A stretch of 64,000 nucleotides of DNA from Rhodanobacter sp. A1T4 (GCF_014207185.1 NZ_JACHCP010000008.1:1-64000), one strand, 5' to 3'; shown: positions 16,352 through 26,062, counted from the stretch's first letter. Numbers and translations: made by a program. Notes: generated from the letters alone by a model not told the origin.

Positions 16352-17479
16352 GTGAAGGCACGCAAACTACTGATCGGCATCGCAACGATGGGACTCGCGT
16401 TCTCGCTCGCCGCCTGCTCCGGCGGACGTGGGGGCACGGATACAACGGCCGCATCATCCGATAACAAGGGAGCTCTTGTCGGAGTAGCCATGCCGACCAA
16501 GGTTTCCGAGCGTTGGATCAAGGATGGCAACGCCGTCAAGGACGACCTCGAAAAGCTCGGCTACAAGGTCGACCTCGAGTACGCCGACAACAAGATCCCG
16601 CAGCAGGTTCTTCAGGTGAGCAATATGATCACCAAGGGCGCGAAGATCCTGATCGTCGCGTCAATCGATGGTGGTTCGCTCAGCGACCAGCTCGATGCGG
16701 CAGCAAAGGCCGGTATCAAGGTCATCTCCTATGACCGCCTGCTCACCGGAAACAAGAACGTCGACTACTACGTCTCGTTCGACAACTACAAGGTCGGCGT
16801 CGACCAGGCGACCAGCCTGCTTACCGGCCTCGGGCTCGTCGATGCTGACGGAAAGAAGACCGACAAGAAAGGGCCGTTGAATGTCGAGCTCTTCGCCGGC
16901 AGCCCGGATGACAACAACGCAACGTTCTTCTTCAACGGAGCGATGGATACCCTCAAGCCGTACATCGCCGATGGGTCCATTGTCGTCAAGAGTGGCCAGA
17001 CCGGCTTCACCCAGGTCGCCACGCTGCAGTGGGATCCGGCAACCGCCAAGGCTCGCATGCAGAACCTGATCGCGAAGTCCTACTCGGACGGGGCGACCCT
17101 CGACGGCGTTCTCTCGCCGTACGACGGCCTGTCGATCGGTATCATCTCGGCTCTGCAAGGTGCCGGTTACGGAACGTCCGCCAAGCCGCTGCCGGTCATC
17201 ACCGGACAGGATGCCGAGGCTGCAACGGTCAAGTCGATCATCGCCGGCCAGCAGTACTCGACCATTTACAAGGACACGCGCCAACTCGCCGACCAGGCCT
17301 CTGTCATGGCCAACGACATCCTGACCGGCAAAAAGCCGGAAACGAACGACGACAAGACCTATAACAACAAGGTCATCACCGTTCCGACTTACCTGTTCCA
17401 GCCGACCGTGGTCACAAAGGCGAACTACCAGAAAGTACTCGTCGACAGCGGTTACTACACGGCGGCGCAACTCCAGTAG
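16352..17479 (+). CDS. chvE: Multiple-sugar-binding lipoprotein, ChvE type
   Basis: A 375-residue substrate-binding protein of the pentose/hexose ABC family. It starts with GTG 16352. The N-terminus is a lipoprotein signal with lipobox L-A-A-C (residues 19-22), where most Gram-negative ChvE proteins have a cleavable Sec signal. The mature body has [44 protein letters not shown] and a terminal [23 protein letters not shown], as in ChvE. The gene uses CTC heavily for Leu, unlike the CTG-rich flanking genes. With gguA and gguB it forms a complete importer, probably for L-arabinose or galactose, and is likely acquired from an actinobacterium-like source. Confidence 0.9.
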   Translation: MKARKLLIGIATMGLAFSLAACSGGRGGTDTTAASSDNKGALVGVAMPTKVSERWIKDGNAVKDDLEKLGYKVDLEYADNKIPQQVLQVSNMITKGAKILIVASIDGGSLSDQLDAAAKAGIKVISYDRLLTGNKNVDYYVSFDNYKVGVDQATSLLTGLGLVDADGKKTDKKGPLNVELFAGSPDDNNATFFFNGAMDTLKPYIADGSIVVKSGQTGFTQVATLQWDPATAKARMQNLIAKSYSDGATLDGVLSPYDGLSIGIISALQGAGYGTSAKPLPVITGQDAEAATVKSIIAGQQYSTIYKDTRQLADQASVMANDILTGKKPETNDDKTYNNKVITVPTYLFQPTVVTKANYQKVLVDSGYYTAAQLQ

Positions 17480-17493
17480 TTTCGCTTATCGAC

Positions 17494-17529
17494 CAGCGCT
17501 GGCCGGCGGCTAACCCGCCGCCAGCGCTG
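17494..17529 (+). terminator. Intercistronic hairpin after chvE
   Basis: CAGCGCTGGC and GGCGG (17494-17509) pair with CCGCC and GCCAGCGCTG (17515-17529) around a CTAAC loop, with one bulged C. It is followed by TTTCGTTC. It probably protects the binding-protein mRNA or causes partial termination, so that ChvE is made in excess over the membrane parts. Confidence 0.65.
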
Positions 17530-17573
17530 TTTCGTTCATCCACTCTCTTCTATCTAAGGAAGAAGCAGAAAAC

Positions 17574-19127
17574 GTGACGACCAACATTCTCGAGATGCAG
17601 AGCATCACGAAGACGTTTCCGGGCGTCAAGGCTTTGCAAAACGTCTCGCTCGGTGTCAAACGCGGCCATATTCATGCCATCTGTGGCGAGAATGGCGCAG
17701 GTAAATCAACCCTCATGAAGGTGCTCAGCGGCGTGTATCCCGCGGGCAGCTTCGACGGCCAGATCGTTTTCGAAGACGCGAGGGTCGATTTCAAGAACAT
17801 CAACGATTCCGAGGCCGCTGGCGTCGTTATCATTCACCAGGAACTCGCGCTCAGTCCGTACCTCTCCATTGCTGAGAACATCTTTCTCGGCAATGAGCAA
17901 CAGACGAATGGCTGGATCGACTGGAACAAGACCAACCTGGAGGCATCCAAACTGCTCGCGCGGGTGGGCCTCAAAGACAATCCGATCACCAAGATCACCG
18001 ACATCGGCGTTGGCAAGCAGCAACTTGTCGAGATCGCAAAGGCGCTTTCCAAGCGAGTGAAGCTGCTTATTCTCGATGAGCCGACGGCCGCTCTCAACGA
18101 CGAGGACTCGGCGCATTTGCTCGAGCTGATCAAACAGCTTCAGAGTCAAGGCATTACGTCGATCATCATTAGCCACAAATTGAATGAGATCAAGGCGATC
18201 GCCGACGAGGTGACGATCATCCGGGATGGACGCACGATCGAGACCCTCGACATGCACGCGGACGAAATCACCGAAGAGCGGATCATCAAGGGAATGGTCG
18301 GGCGCGAGCTCGAAAGTCGATACCCGGATCACACTCCGACGATTGGCGAGGAACTGTTGCGCGTCGAACACTGGAACGTGTTCCATCCGATCGATACGTC
18401 CCGCCAGATCGTCAAGGACGCCTCGATCTCCGTCCGTGCCGGCGAAATCGTCGGTATTGCTGGGCTTATGGGGGCAGGGCGCACCGAGCTTGCGATGAGC
18501 CTGTTCGGCAAGAGCTACGGCGTGAAGATCAGCGGAAAGGTCTTCAAGCGTGGCGTCGAAATCGATACGGGCACCGTGTCGAAGGCGATCCAGCATGGCA
18601 TTGCCTATGCGACGGAAGACCGCAAACGCTACGGACTCAACCTCATCGACGACATCACCCGTAACGTGTCGGGATCGGCGCTCGGCAAGCTCGCGGGAAT
18701 GTTTGGTTTCGTCGACGACCACAAGGAAGCAACCGTTGCCGGCAAGTACCTCAAGAGTTTGAACATCAAGGCGCCGAGTGTCGACTCGATCACCGGAAAA
18801 CTGTCGGGTGGAAACCAGCAGAAAGTCGTGCTGTCGAAGTGGATGTACGCTGACCCCGAGGTGCTCATTCTCGATGAGCCGACGCGCGGTATCGACGTCG
18901 GCGCCAAGTACGAGATTTACACCATCATCAATCGGCTCGCCGATGAGGGCAAAGGCGTGATCATGATCTCGTCGGAGCTCCCAGAGCTCCTCGGCGTGTG
19001 CGACCGCATCTACACCCTCGCCGAGGGACGCATCACAGCAGATGTTCCGCGCTCGCAGGCGACCGCCGAATTCCTTATGCAGCACATGACAAGAGAGCGG
19101 GAGAAGTGCACCAGTGACAACGTCTAA
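17574..19127 (+). CDS. gguA: Sugar ABC transporter, double ATPase subunit
   Basis: A 517-residue protein with two ABC domains that powers sugar import. Domain 1: Walker [10 protein letters not shown] (about 40-48), [18 protein letters not shown] Walker B. Domain 2: LMGAGRTEL (degenerate Walker A region), signature LSGGNQQK and [12 protein letters not shown]. Motif spacing is that of GguA/XylG/AraG-type ATPases. It starts with GTG 17574 after AAGGAAGAAG. Phrases such as [26 protein letters not shown].. resemble actinobacterial GguA, from memory. Its 3' end overlaps gguB by 14 bases. Leu codons are mainly CTC. Confidence 0.93.
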   Translation: MTTNILEMQSITKTFPGVKALQNVSLGVKRGHIHAICGENGAGKSTLMKVLSGVYPAGSFDGQIVFEDARVDFKNINDSEAAGVVIIHQELALSPYLSIAENIFLGNEQQTNGWIDWNKTNLEASKLLARVGLKDNPITKITDIGVGKQQLVEIAKALSKRVKLLILDEPTAALNDEDSAHLLELIKQLQSQGITSIIISHKLNEIKAIADEVTIIRDGRTIETLDMHADEITEERIIKGMVGRELESRYPDHTPTIGEELLRVEHWNVFHPIDTSRQIVKDASISVRAGEIVGIAGLMGAGRTELAMSLFGKSYGVKISGKVFKRGVEIDTGTVSKAIQHGIAYATEDRKRYGLNLIDDITRNVSGSALGKLAGMFGFVDDHKEATVAGKYLKSLNIKAPSVDSITGKLSGGNQQKVVLSKWMYADPEVLILDEPTRGIDVGAKYEIYTIINRLADEGKGVIMISSELPELLGVCDRIYTLAEGRITADVPRSQATAEFLMQHMTREREKCTSDNV

Positions 19128-20319
19128 CGAATTGACGAAACCCGTCAGCGAGGCGAGGAGGGTACTGAACTATCTCACCGGCCAGCTTCGCCAGGTTGGC
19201 CTGTTCACCGCTCTGATCGTGATCGTGCTGTTTTTTCAGATCACGACCCACGGCATCACGCTACGCCCGATCAACGTTTCCAACCTCGTCATCCAGAACA
19301 GTTATATCCTGATCCTTGCGATCGGCATGGTGATGGTGATCATTGCCGGCCACATCGATCTCTCCGTTGGTTCGGTGGTGGCATTCGTCGGCGCCATGGC
19401 CGGGGTGATGATCACCGAGTGGCACATTGCGTGGCCGATCGCGATTGTGCTGTGCCTGATCCTCGGTGCGCTCGTGGGCGCCTGGCAGGGATTCTGGATC
19501 GCGTACTTCCGAATACCGGCCTTCATCGTCACTCTTGCCGGCATGCTGGTGTTTCGCGGGGCAGCGCAGATCGCGTTGCAAAATCAGCAGATATCGCCCT
19601 TCCCGGAGGCTTTTCGTCGGCTGGGATCCGGTTTTCTGCCAAGCTTCGGAACGAGTGGCTACGAGCCGCTTACGCTCGGTCTCGGTGTGCTCGCCTCGAT
19701 CGTGCTGATCTTCGGCTCGCTTCGCCAGCGTTGGGCGCGCCACAAGTACGGGCTGGAGTCCGAGCCGCTCTGGTGGTTCATCCTCAAGCTGGCCTTTGGC
19801 GCATTCCTGATCATCTATATCGCCTTTTTGCTGGCGAGCTACAGCGGAACCCCGATCGTTCTGGTGATACTGGGCTTGCTCATCGTCGTCTATGCGGCGG
19901 TCATGGCGCGCTCCGTCTTCGGTCGTCACGTCTATGCCATCGGTGGAAACCTGCACGCGGCGGCCCTCTCCGGCGTGAAGACCAAGCGGGTCACCTTCCT
20001 GTTGTTCGTGAACATGGGCGTGATCTCGGCTCTCGCCGGGCTTGTCTTCACTGCCCAGCTGAACCTCGCGAGCCCGAGCGCCGGATCTGGTTTCGAGCTC
20101 GACTCGATCGCGGCTGTATTCATCGGAGGCGCCGCTGTCACCGGAGGCATCGGTACCGTCACGGGAGCCATCATCGGTGGACTCATTATCGGACTGCTCA
20201 ACAACGGCATGTCGATTCTCGGCGTCGGCACGGAATACCAGTCCCTGATCAAGGGACTCGTCCTGCTGGCCGCCGTGGCATTCGACGTCTACAACAAGCG
20301 TCGCACCGGTGGTCGCTGA
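19114..20319 (+). CDS. gguB: Sugar ABC transporter permease
   Basis: A 401-residue BPD-transport-2 family permease with about ten hydrophobic helices. Landmarks are [35 protein letters not shown], an inner [27 protein letters not shown] loop and [22 protein letters not shown]. It starts with GTG 19114 inside the end of gguA. A cytoplasmic insert near 200-230 ([15 protein letters not shown]) is typical of the GguB/XylH branch. It completes the ChvE-GguAB importer. The stop is 25 bases from the convergent regulator gene. Base composition and codon choice agree with the other two transporter genes rather than with the flanks. Confidence 0.93.
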   Translation: MTTSNELTKPVSEARRVLNYLTGQLRQVGLFTALIVIVLFFQITTHGITLRPINVSNLVIQNSYILILAIGMVMVIIAGHIDLSVGSVVAFVGAMAGVMITEWHIAWPIAIVLCLILGALVGAWQGFWIAYFRIPAFIVTLAGMLVFRGAAQIALQNQQISPFPEAFRRLGSGFLPSFGTSGYEPLTLGLGVLASIVLIFGSLRQRWARHKYGLESEPLWWFILKLAFGAFLIIYIAFLLASYSGTPIVLVILGLLIVVYAAVMARSVFGRHVYAIGGNLHAAALSGVKTKRVTFLLFVNMGVISALAGLVFTAQLNLASPSAGSGFELDSIAAVFIGGAAVTGGIGTVTGAIIGGLIIGLLNNGMSILGVGTEYQSLIKGLVLLAAVAFDVYNKRRTGGR

Positions 20320-20343
20320 AAAGTAGGCGTGTAGCGAAGTAGC

Positions 20344-21093
20344 CTACGGCTGCATCGACTGGCGCGTATCTTCCAGCGCCAGTTCCACCAGCACCCGCAT
20401 CGCCTCGCTGGCGGCGGCGGAGTCACTGGCGGCAATCGCATCAAGCACGCGGCGATGGTCAGGGATGGGATTGCGCGGCAGCGCTCGCTGGCGGTGTTTG
20501 AACTGCGTTGTCCAGCTCACTGCAGCGCATACGCTGGCGCTGAGTACGATGAGCGCATCGTTGCCGGTGGCAAGCAGAATGGCGTTATGAAAATCGCGAT
20601 CGGCTAGTCGGCCTGCTTCGCTGGCGAGCGTGTGCCGGGTCATGCCGGCCAGTGCATCACGCATGCTTTTGAGGGCGGCCTTGTCACGTCGCTCCGCAGC
20701 AAGTGCTGCCGCGGCAGGTTCAACGATGGCACGAAGTTCGAACAGGCTGCGGACAAAGGCAATATCAGGTTGCCCCGCAAATGCCCAGCCCAGTACCTCC
20801 GGGTCGAGCAGATTCCAACGGTTTCTCGGTAGAACGCGGGTGCCAGCCTTGGGCCGACTTTCAACCAACCCTTTGGCGGCAAGAACCTGAATCGCCTCGC
20901 GGTACGCGCTTCGCGATACGTCCAGTAATTCGGAAAACACGATTTCTCCGGAGAGCACGTCACCCGGAAGATATTCGCCGGCCAGGATCGCGGCACCCAG
21001 CTTATGCGCAATCGCGCCGTACAGGCGTCGACCCGTCCCACGCGGCTCCCGGACAGGCTTGATGGGTTCTGTTGGCGCGGTCGTTTTGCTCAA
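20344..21093 (-). CDS. GntR-family (FadR subfamily) transcriptional regulator
   Basis: A 249-residue regulator: N-terminal winged helix at about 22-90 (LYGAIAHKLGAAILAGEYLPGDVLSGE, VSRSAYREAIQVLAAKGLVESRPKAGT) and a C-terminal FCD ligand domain (FELRAIVEPAAAALAAERRD, DRDFHNAILLATGN, DHRRVLDAIAASD). It starts with TTG 21093; the ATG just upstream stops after three codons in another frame. It is divergent from the semialdehyde dehydrogenase operon and convergent with gguB. By position it should respond to a pathway intermediate such as L-arabinonate or a keto-deoxy acid and act at the 13-bp motif found in both control regions. Confidence 0.92.
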   Translation of the reverse strand: MSKTTAPTEPIKPVREPRGTGRRLYGAIAHKLGAAILAGEYLPGDVLSGEIVFSELLDVSRSAYREAIQVLAAKGLVESRPKAGTRVLPRNRWNLLDPEVLGWAFAGQPDIAFVRSLFELRAIVEPAAAALAAERRDKAALKSMRDALAGMTRHTLASEAGRLADRDFHNAILLATGNDALIVLSASVCAAVSWTTQFKHRQRALPRNPIPDHRRVLDAIAASDSAAASEAMRVLVELALEDTRQSMQP

Positions 21094-21188
21094 GAGCTCA
21101 TCCCTTCGTAACCATCAATGGCTTGCTTACCCGAGGGTCTCAGGAAAGCCGCCGGCATTGCAAAGCAAGCATACGCGACTTAATCTAT

Positions 21189-21201
21189 TTGTCTGAGTAA
21201 T
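21189..21201 (+). promoter_or_regulatory. Candidate GntR-family operator, copy 2
   Basis: TTGTCTGAGTAAT lies 18 bases before the dehydrogenase start, in the divergent gap with the regulator gene. It matches copy 1 at 16032-16044 exactly over 13 bases. Binding here could repress the operon and the regulator gene itself. Confidence 0.55.
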
Positions 21202-21219
21202 TAATTGTGGTGAAACATA

Positions 21220-22779
21220 ATGTTGAACGATGACAAGACCAAGCTGACCGGAGACACGAAAATTGAGTTTCGCTCGATAGATGCTGTAACCGGTCAGCCC
21301 TTTGGCTCAGTTTTCGAAACGGACGGAATCGCCGAGGTCAAAGCCGCTTGTTTGGCTGCGGAGGCCGCGTTCGACGCATACCGTGCGACTGATGCTGAAG
21401 CCCGGGCCGTTTTTCTCGAACGTATCGGTGCCGAAATTCTAGCATTGGGTGACGATCTGATAGTGACTGCGATACGGGAAAGTGGCCTTACACGTATGCG
21501 TCTTGAAGGAGAGCGCGGCCGCACCGTAGCGCAGCTGAAGCTGTTTGCCGGAGTGCTGAGGCGTGGCGACTGGATGGGTTTGCGCATTGACCCGGTTGCG
21601 AGTGGGCCAACACCCTCGGCACGAACCGATCTGCGGTTGCGGAGGATTCCGCTCGGGCCGGTCGCGGTGTTTGGTGCGTCGAATTTTCCGCTCGCTTTCT
21701 CCACGGCCGGTGGCGACACCGCTTCGGCGCTTGCGGCAGGTTGCACGGTCATCGTCAAGGGCCATCCCGCCCATCCTGCCACCGGCGCGATGGTCGCCGG
21801 TGCCATACATGACGCGGTGAAGGCCTGCGGCCTGCCGTCGGGTGTGTTTTCGCATCTCGTTGGCCCGGGCATCGAACTGGGCGCTGCGCTGGTCAAGGAT
21901 CCCGCCATAGCCGCGGTGGGCTTTACCGGATCGCGTGCCGGTGGGCTGGCGCTGGTCAAACTGGCGCAATTGCGTGATGTCCCCATTCCCGTTTACGCGG
22001 AGATGTCGAGCATCAATCCCGTGCTGCTGTTGCCAAAAGCACTGCGCGCGCGCGGTGCTGAGCTTGGTGCGGCCTTTGTAGGATCGTTGACCATGGGCGC
22101 AGGGCAGTTTTGTACCAATCCAGGCCTGTTGCTGGCGATCGAGGGCGACGGACTTGAGGCTTTCGTATCGGCTGCCACTGAAGCTATTTCCGCAGTTGCT
22201 GCGCAGACGATGTTGACCGGTGCCATTCACTCCGCCTACGAACAATCCATCAATACGCTTCAGCACCATGACAAGGTACGGGCCATAGCCCAGGGACCCG
22301 CCGGGGGGGGCGTCAATGACGGTCGCGCCACGTTCTTTTCGACCAGCGGTCAGTCGTTTTTGTCCGACAAGGCGCTTGGGCAAGAGATATTCGGCGCGTC
22401 TTCATTGCTGGTTTGCTGCGCTGATGAAGCGGAACTGCGGTCGGTATTGGCGGCGGCGGAGGGACAGCTGACAACGACGCTGCAGATGGATGACGGCGAT
22501 ACCGAAATGGCCGCAGCGCTGATTCCGTTGCTGGAGAGAAAAAGCGGACGCATTGTGGTCAACGGCTGGCCAACCGGTGTGGAGGTTACCCATGCGATGG
22601 TGCACGGCGGACCGTATCCGGCGACCTCCGATGGACGTTCCACCTCAGTGGGCAGTCTCGCCATCGACCGCTTTCTGCGGCCGGTTTCCTATCAGAACTT
22701 CTCGCCCCGATTGCTGCCCAGCGTGCTACGCGATGACGCCGGCTCACCGCGACTGCTGGACGGGATCCCGACTCACTAG
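21220..22779 (+). CDS. 2,5-dioxovalerate (2-oxoglutarate semialdehyde) dehydrogenase
   Basis: A 519-residue aldehyde dehydrogenase that oxidises 2-oxoglutarate semialdehyde to 2-oxoglutarate, the last step of the oxidative pentose route. Landmarks: PLGPVAVFGASNFPLAF, VIVKGHPAHPATGAM, AVGFTGSRAGG, the Glu motif YAEMSSINP and the catalytic Cys in MGAGQFCTNPG (about residue 293). These are the family features of the type III enzymes (GASNFP and CTNPG motifs). The long N-terminus before the core starts at ATG 21220. It opens an operon with the AraD1-type dehydratase and the aldose dehydrogenase. Confidence 0.93.
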   Translation: MLNDDKTKLTGDTKIEFRSIDAVTGQPFGSVFETDGIAEVKAACLAAEAAFDAYRATDAEARAVFLERIGAEILALGDDLIVTAIRESGLTRMRLEGERGRTVAQLKLFAGVLRRGDWMGLRIDPVASGPTPSARTDLRLRRIPLGPVAVFGASNFPLAFSTAGGDTASALAAGCTVIVKGHPAHPATGAMVAGAIHDAVKACGLPSGVFSHLVGPGIELGAALVKDPAIAAVGFTGSRAGGLALVKLAQLRDVPIPVYAEMSSINPVLLLPKALRARGAELGAAFVGSLTMGAGQFCTNPGLLLAIEGDGLEAFVSAATEAISAVAAQTMLTGAIHSAYEQSINTLQHHDKVRAIAQGPAGGGVNDGRATFFSTSGQSFLSDKALGQEIFGASSLLVCCADEAELRSVLAAAEGQLTTTLQMDDGDTEMAAALIPLLERKSGRIVVNGWPTGVEVTHAMVHGGPYPATSDGRSTSVGSLAIDRFLRPVSYQNFSPRLLPSVLRDDAGSPRLLDGIPTH

Positions 22780-22857
22780 ATTACCCGCTCCGTATCCCAT
22801 GCCTTACCGCGCTCCGGAAACCTGCGAGTGCCGCAACCCTATGAAGAGAGAAACGAC

Positions 22858-23850
22858 ATGACCTTGCGCCTTTTGCAACATTGTGACGCAGGCGGCAATC
22901 GCTCTGTGATCGCCTCCACCGGCAACGGCGACGCTTTCGTGGTCGGCGTCGATAGCGTGAGATCGCTGGCGAACCTGGCGATCGCCATGGGCACCGATCT
23001 CGCTGGCGCGGTGGCGGATTGCGGTTTCGGGGAAACCGTGCACATCGCCGCCGAACTGGCCGGTGGCCGGCTGCTGGCGCCGATCGATCACCCGGACGCA
23101 GCGCATCTGTTCATGACCGGCACGGGCCTCACCCACCTGGGCTCCGCCGAAGGACGCGACAAGATGCACCGTGAGGCTGCTGCGGCTCAGACGCAAACGG
23201 ATTCGATGCGGATATTTCTCGAAGGTGTCGAGGGCGGCAAGCCTGCTCCCGGCCAGCTCGGGTGCCAGCCGGAATGGTTCTACAAAGGCAACGGAACTGG
23301 CCTCGTCGGCCCGGGCGAGCCACTGACATCACCATCTTTCGCGAAAGATGGTGGTGAAGAGCCTGAATTGGCGGGTATTTACCTGATTGGCGAAGACGGG
23401 ACGCCTTTTCGCCTCGGCGTTTGCCTCGCCAATGAGTTCAGTGATCATGTCACCGAACGCCACAATTACCTCTGGCTAGCGCACTCCAAGCTGAGGCAGG
23501 CGGCACTGGGACCCGAATTGCTTGTCGGTCCGCTGCCGGCGCAGATAAAAGGCACCAGCCGCATCCGTCGTGGCGGCGCGGTTCTTTGGGAAAAGCCGTT
23601 CCTGTCCGGCGAGGAAAACATGTCGCACAGTTTCGCCAACTTGGAGGCGCATCATTTCAAGTACGACGTGTTTAGACAGCCAGGCGATATCCATGTCCAT
23701 TTTTTTGGTACCGCCACACTGTCGTTCTCCGAAGGAATAAAAACGCAAGTGGGCGATCAGTTCGAGATCGAGGCTGCACCTTTCACCCTGCCGCTATGCA
23801 ATAGGCTGGCGCTCGCTTCTGCGCAAACTTTCATCATCAAGGCGCTCTGA
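22858..23850 (+). CDS. gguC: AraD1/GguC-family protein, probable 2-keto-3-deoxypentonate dehydratase
   Basis: A 330-residue fumarylacetoacetate-hydrolase-superfamily protein. ATG 22858 after GAGAGAAACGAC is preferred over an upstream in-frame ATG at 22828. Landmarks are PIDHPDAAHLFMTGTGLTHLGSAEGRD, PEWFYKGNG, the metal-site region GEEPELAGIYLI and LANEFSDHVTERHNYLWLAHSKLR. In cluster context it would turn 2-keto-3-deoxy-L-arabinonate into 2-oxoglutarate semialdehyde, the substrate of the preceding dehydrogenase. GguC is classically encoded beside chvE-gguAB. The activity is inferred; the family is clear. Confidence 0.85.
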   Translation: MTLRLLQHCDAGGNRSVIASTGNGDAFVVGVDSVRSLANLAIAMGTDLAGAVADCGFGETVHIAAELAGGRLLAPIDHPDAAHLFMTGTGLTHLGSAEGRDKMHREAAAAQTQTDSMRIFLEGVEGGKPAPGQLGCQPEWFYKGNGTGLVGPGEPLTSPSFAKDGGEEPELAGIYLIGEDGTPFRLGVCLANEFSDHVTERHNYLWLAHSKLRQAALGPELLVGPLPAQIKGTSRIRRGGAVLWEKPFLSGEENMSHSFANLEAHHFKYDVFRQPGDIHVHFFGTATLSFSEGIKTQVGDQFEIEAAPFTLPLCNRLALASAQTFIIKAL

Positions 23851-23852
23851 GC

Positions 23853-24779
23853 ATGGGCCCGATACGTGTTGCGGTGGTTGGCATGGGCAAGATCGCTTGC
23901 GATCAACACCTTCCTGCCATCGCAGGCAATGCGGCTTTTCGTCTTACGGCAGTGGTTAGCCCTGGCGCTCCGGGCATCGAAGGCGTCGCTTGTTGCGAGA
24001 GCCTTGAAGCATTATTCAGGGACGGCCCAGCGGTCGACGCCGTTGTCATTTGCACCCCGCCGCAAGTTCGTTACGAGCTGGCTCGGGAAGCACTGGTGCA
24101 GGGTGTTCACGTCTTTCTCGAAAAGCCTCCAGGCGCGACACTGGCCGAAGTTGCGGCACTGGAGGAACAGGCAAGCGCAAACGGCTTGACCCTGTTTGCC
24201 GGCTGGCATTCGCGTTATGCCGCCGGGGTGGAGCCGGCGCGTGCGTGGCTCGCCGATCGGCGTATCGACAACGTTTCGATTAGCTGGCGAGAGAACGTTC
24301 GTGTCTGGCATCCGGGACAGGCTTGGATCTGGGAACCGGGTGGTCTGGGAGTGTTCGATCCCGGCATCAATGCGTTGTCGATCGTCACGCGTATCCTGCC
24401 GCGAGCGTTCTTCCTTCGCTCCGCGGTCCTCTCGACGCCGGTCAATCGCGCTGCGCCGATCGCCGCCAAGATGAGGTTCAACGATACCGCCGGTGTCGAG
24501 ATATCGATGGATCTCGACTGGCGTCAGACGGGTCCGCAGAGTTGGGATATCGTGGTCGAGACCGATGCGGGCAGGCTAAAACTCACCAAAGGTGGGGCCG
24601 TTTTGGAGCTGCCCAGTAGCATCGAGCATGGTGAGGATGGTGAATACCCGGGGTTGTATGCGCGCTTTGCGACGCTGATTCACAGCGGTTGCAGCGATGT
24701 TGATACGACTCCGCTGCGCCTGGTCGCCGACGCCTTCCTGCGTGGGCATCGCGAAACCGTCGAGGCGTTCGACGACTGA
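23853..24779 (+). CDS. araA: Gfo/Idh-family L-arabinose (D-galactose) 1-dehydrogenase
   Basis: A 308-residue NAD(P)-dependent oxidoreductase that oxidises the aldose to its lactone, the first cytosolic step. The N-terminal Rossmann motif VVGMGKIACDQHLPAI, EKPPGATLAEV (catalytic Lys), the HPGQAWIWEPGGLGVFDPGINALSIVTRILPR block and the C-terminal RLVADAFLRG closely match Azospirillum L-arabinose 1-dehydrogenase AraA, also 308 residues long. That araA is not the E. coli isomerase of the same name. It starts two bases after the dehydratase stop. No lactonase gene is seen nearby, so lactone opening may be spontaneous or encoded elsewhere. Confidence 0.88.
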   Translation: MGPIRVAVVGMGKIACDQHLPAIAGNAAFRLTAVVSPGAPGIEGVACCESLEALFRDGPAVDAVVICTPPQVRYELAREALVQGVHVFLEKPPGATLAEVAALEEQASANGLTLFAGWHSRYAAGVEPARAWLADRRIDNVSISWRENVRVWHPGQAWIWEPGGLGVFDPGINALSIVTRILPRAFFLRSAVLSTPVNRAAPIAAKMRFNDTAGVEISMDLDWRQTGPQSWDIVVETDAGRLKLTKGGAVLELPSSIEHGEDGEYPGLYARFATLIHSGCSDVDTTPLRLVADAFLRGHRETVEAFDD

Positions 24780-24924
24780 CATTCGGGTCTTGCACATCTG
24801 CTACACGTAACTGGGCAAGCAGTATCCCGAAACACCACGGTAAGCTGTGCGCCAGACCATGGATGCAATTGCCGCGACCGACCGTTGATTTTCCTCTGCT
24901 ATTATTGGCGGTCGTAAACCCGGT

Positions 24925-26062
24925 ATGAGCCAACCCATGATCGAGACCAATCCTATCCTTGCGCAGATTGCGGACCTCAGCGGCCGCGTCGAGTCGCTTC
25001 GGGGGTATCTTTGACTACGCCACCAAGCGTGAGCGTCTCGAAGAAGTAACCCGCGAGCTGGAAAGCCCCACCGTGTGGGACGATCCGGCACGCGCACAGG
25101 AGCTTGGCCGCGAGCGTGCCCGGCTCGATACCATCGTCAGCGGCATCGACACCTTGACGGCCGGCCTCACTGACGGCAACGAACTGCTGCAGATGGCGAT
25201 CGCCGACAACGACGAGGAAACCGCGCAGTCAGTGGTGACCGACGTCGCCAGGCTCGACGGACAGATCAGCAAGCTGGAATTCCAGCGCATGTTCTCCGGC
25301 AAGATGGATGCGACCAATGCATTCGTCGACATCCAGGCCGGTGCCGGCGGCACCGAGGCGCAGGACTGGGCCGAGATGCTGCTGCGCATGTACCTGCGCT
25401 GGTGCGAATCGCGCGGCTGGCAGACCGAATTGATGGAAGTTTCCGGTGGCGACGTCGCCGGCATCAAGTCCGCCACGTTTCGCGTGGAGGGCGATTACGC
25501 CTACGGCTGGCTGAAGACCGAAATCGGTGTCCACCGTCTGGTGCGCAAGTCGCCTTTCGATTCGGACAATCGCCGCCATACCAGTTTCACCTCGGTGTTC
25601 GTGTCGCCCGAAGTCGATGACGACATCGATATCGACATCAACCCAGCCGATCTGCGCACGGACGTTTATCGTTCATCCGGCGCTGGCGGCCAGCACGTCA
25701 ACAAGACGGAGTCGGCCGTGCGTATCACGCATATCCCGACCAATACGGTAGTGGCCTGCCAGACCGGCCGCAGTCAGCACGCTAACCGCGCCACGGCGAT
25801 GAAGATGTTGGCTGCCAAGTTGTACGAACTGGAAGTGCAGAAGCGCAACGTCGAACGCGATGCACTGGAAGCAACCAAGTCCGACATCGGCTGGGGCAGC
25901 CAGATTCGCAACTATGTGCTCGACCAGAGTCGCATCAAGGATCTGCGCACTGGCATCGAACGCACCGATACGCAGAAGGTACTGGACGGCGATCTGGACG
26001 AATTTATCGAGGCCAGCCTGAAATCCGGCCTTGAAGCGGGTTCGAAACGCAGCGATGCGTAA
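24925..26062 (+). CDS. prfB: Peptide chain release factor 2, with programmed +1 frameshift
   Basis: RF2 recognises UGA and UAA stops. The first frame starts at ATG 24925 (or 24937, which gives [11 protein letters not shown]) and meets an in-frame TGA at 25012-25014. A +1 slip at CTT-T joins it to the long frame from GAC 25013, giving about 378 residues. The long frame has the GGQ peptidyl-hydrolase motif ([14 protein letters not shown]) and the SPF stop-codon motif ([15 protein letters not shown]). In Xanthomonas prfB lies next to lysS, as here. Low RF2 promotes the slip, so the protein regulates itself. Confidence 0.97.
25000..25015 (+). promoter_or_regulatory. RF2 programmed +1 frameshift site
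   Basis: The core CGGGGGTATCTTTGAC carries an internal Shine-Dalgarno-like GGGGG, then the slippery CTT codon followed by the in-frame stop TGA and a C. This is the classic RF2 arrangement (compare AGGGGGTATCTTTGAC). Confidence 0.97.

Noticed and set aside
24959-26062. prfB starting only in the second frame
   Set aside because: The N-terminal codons from 24925 and the CTTTGAC slip site match the standard RF2 arrangement, so the second-frame start is an artefact.
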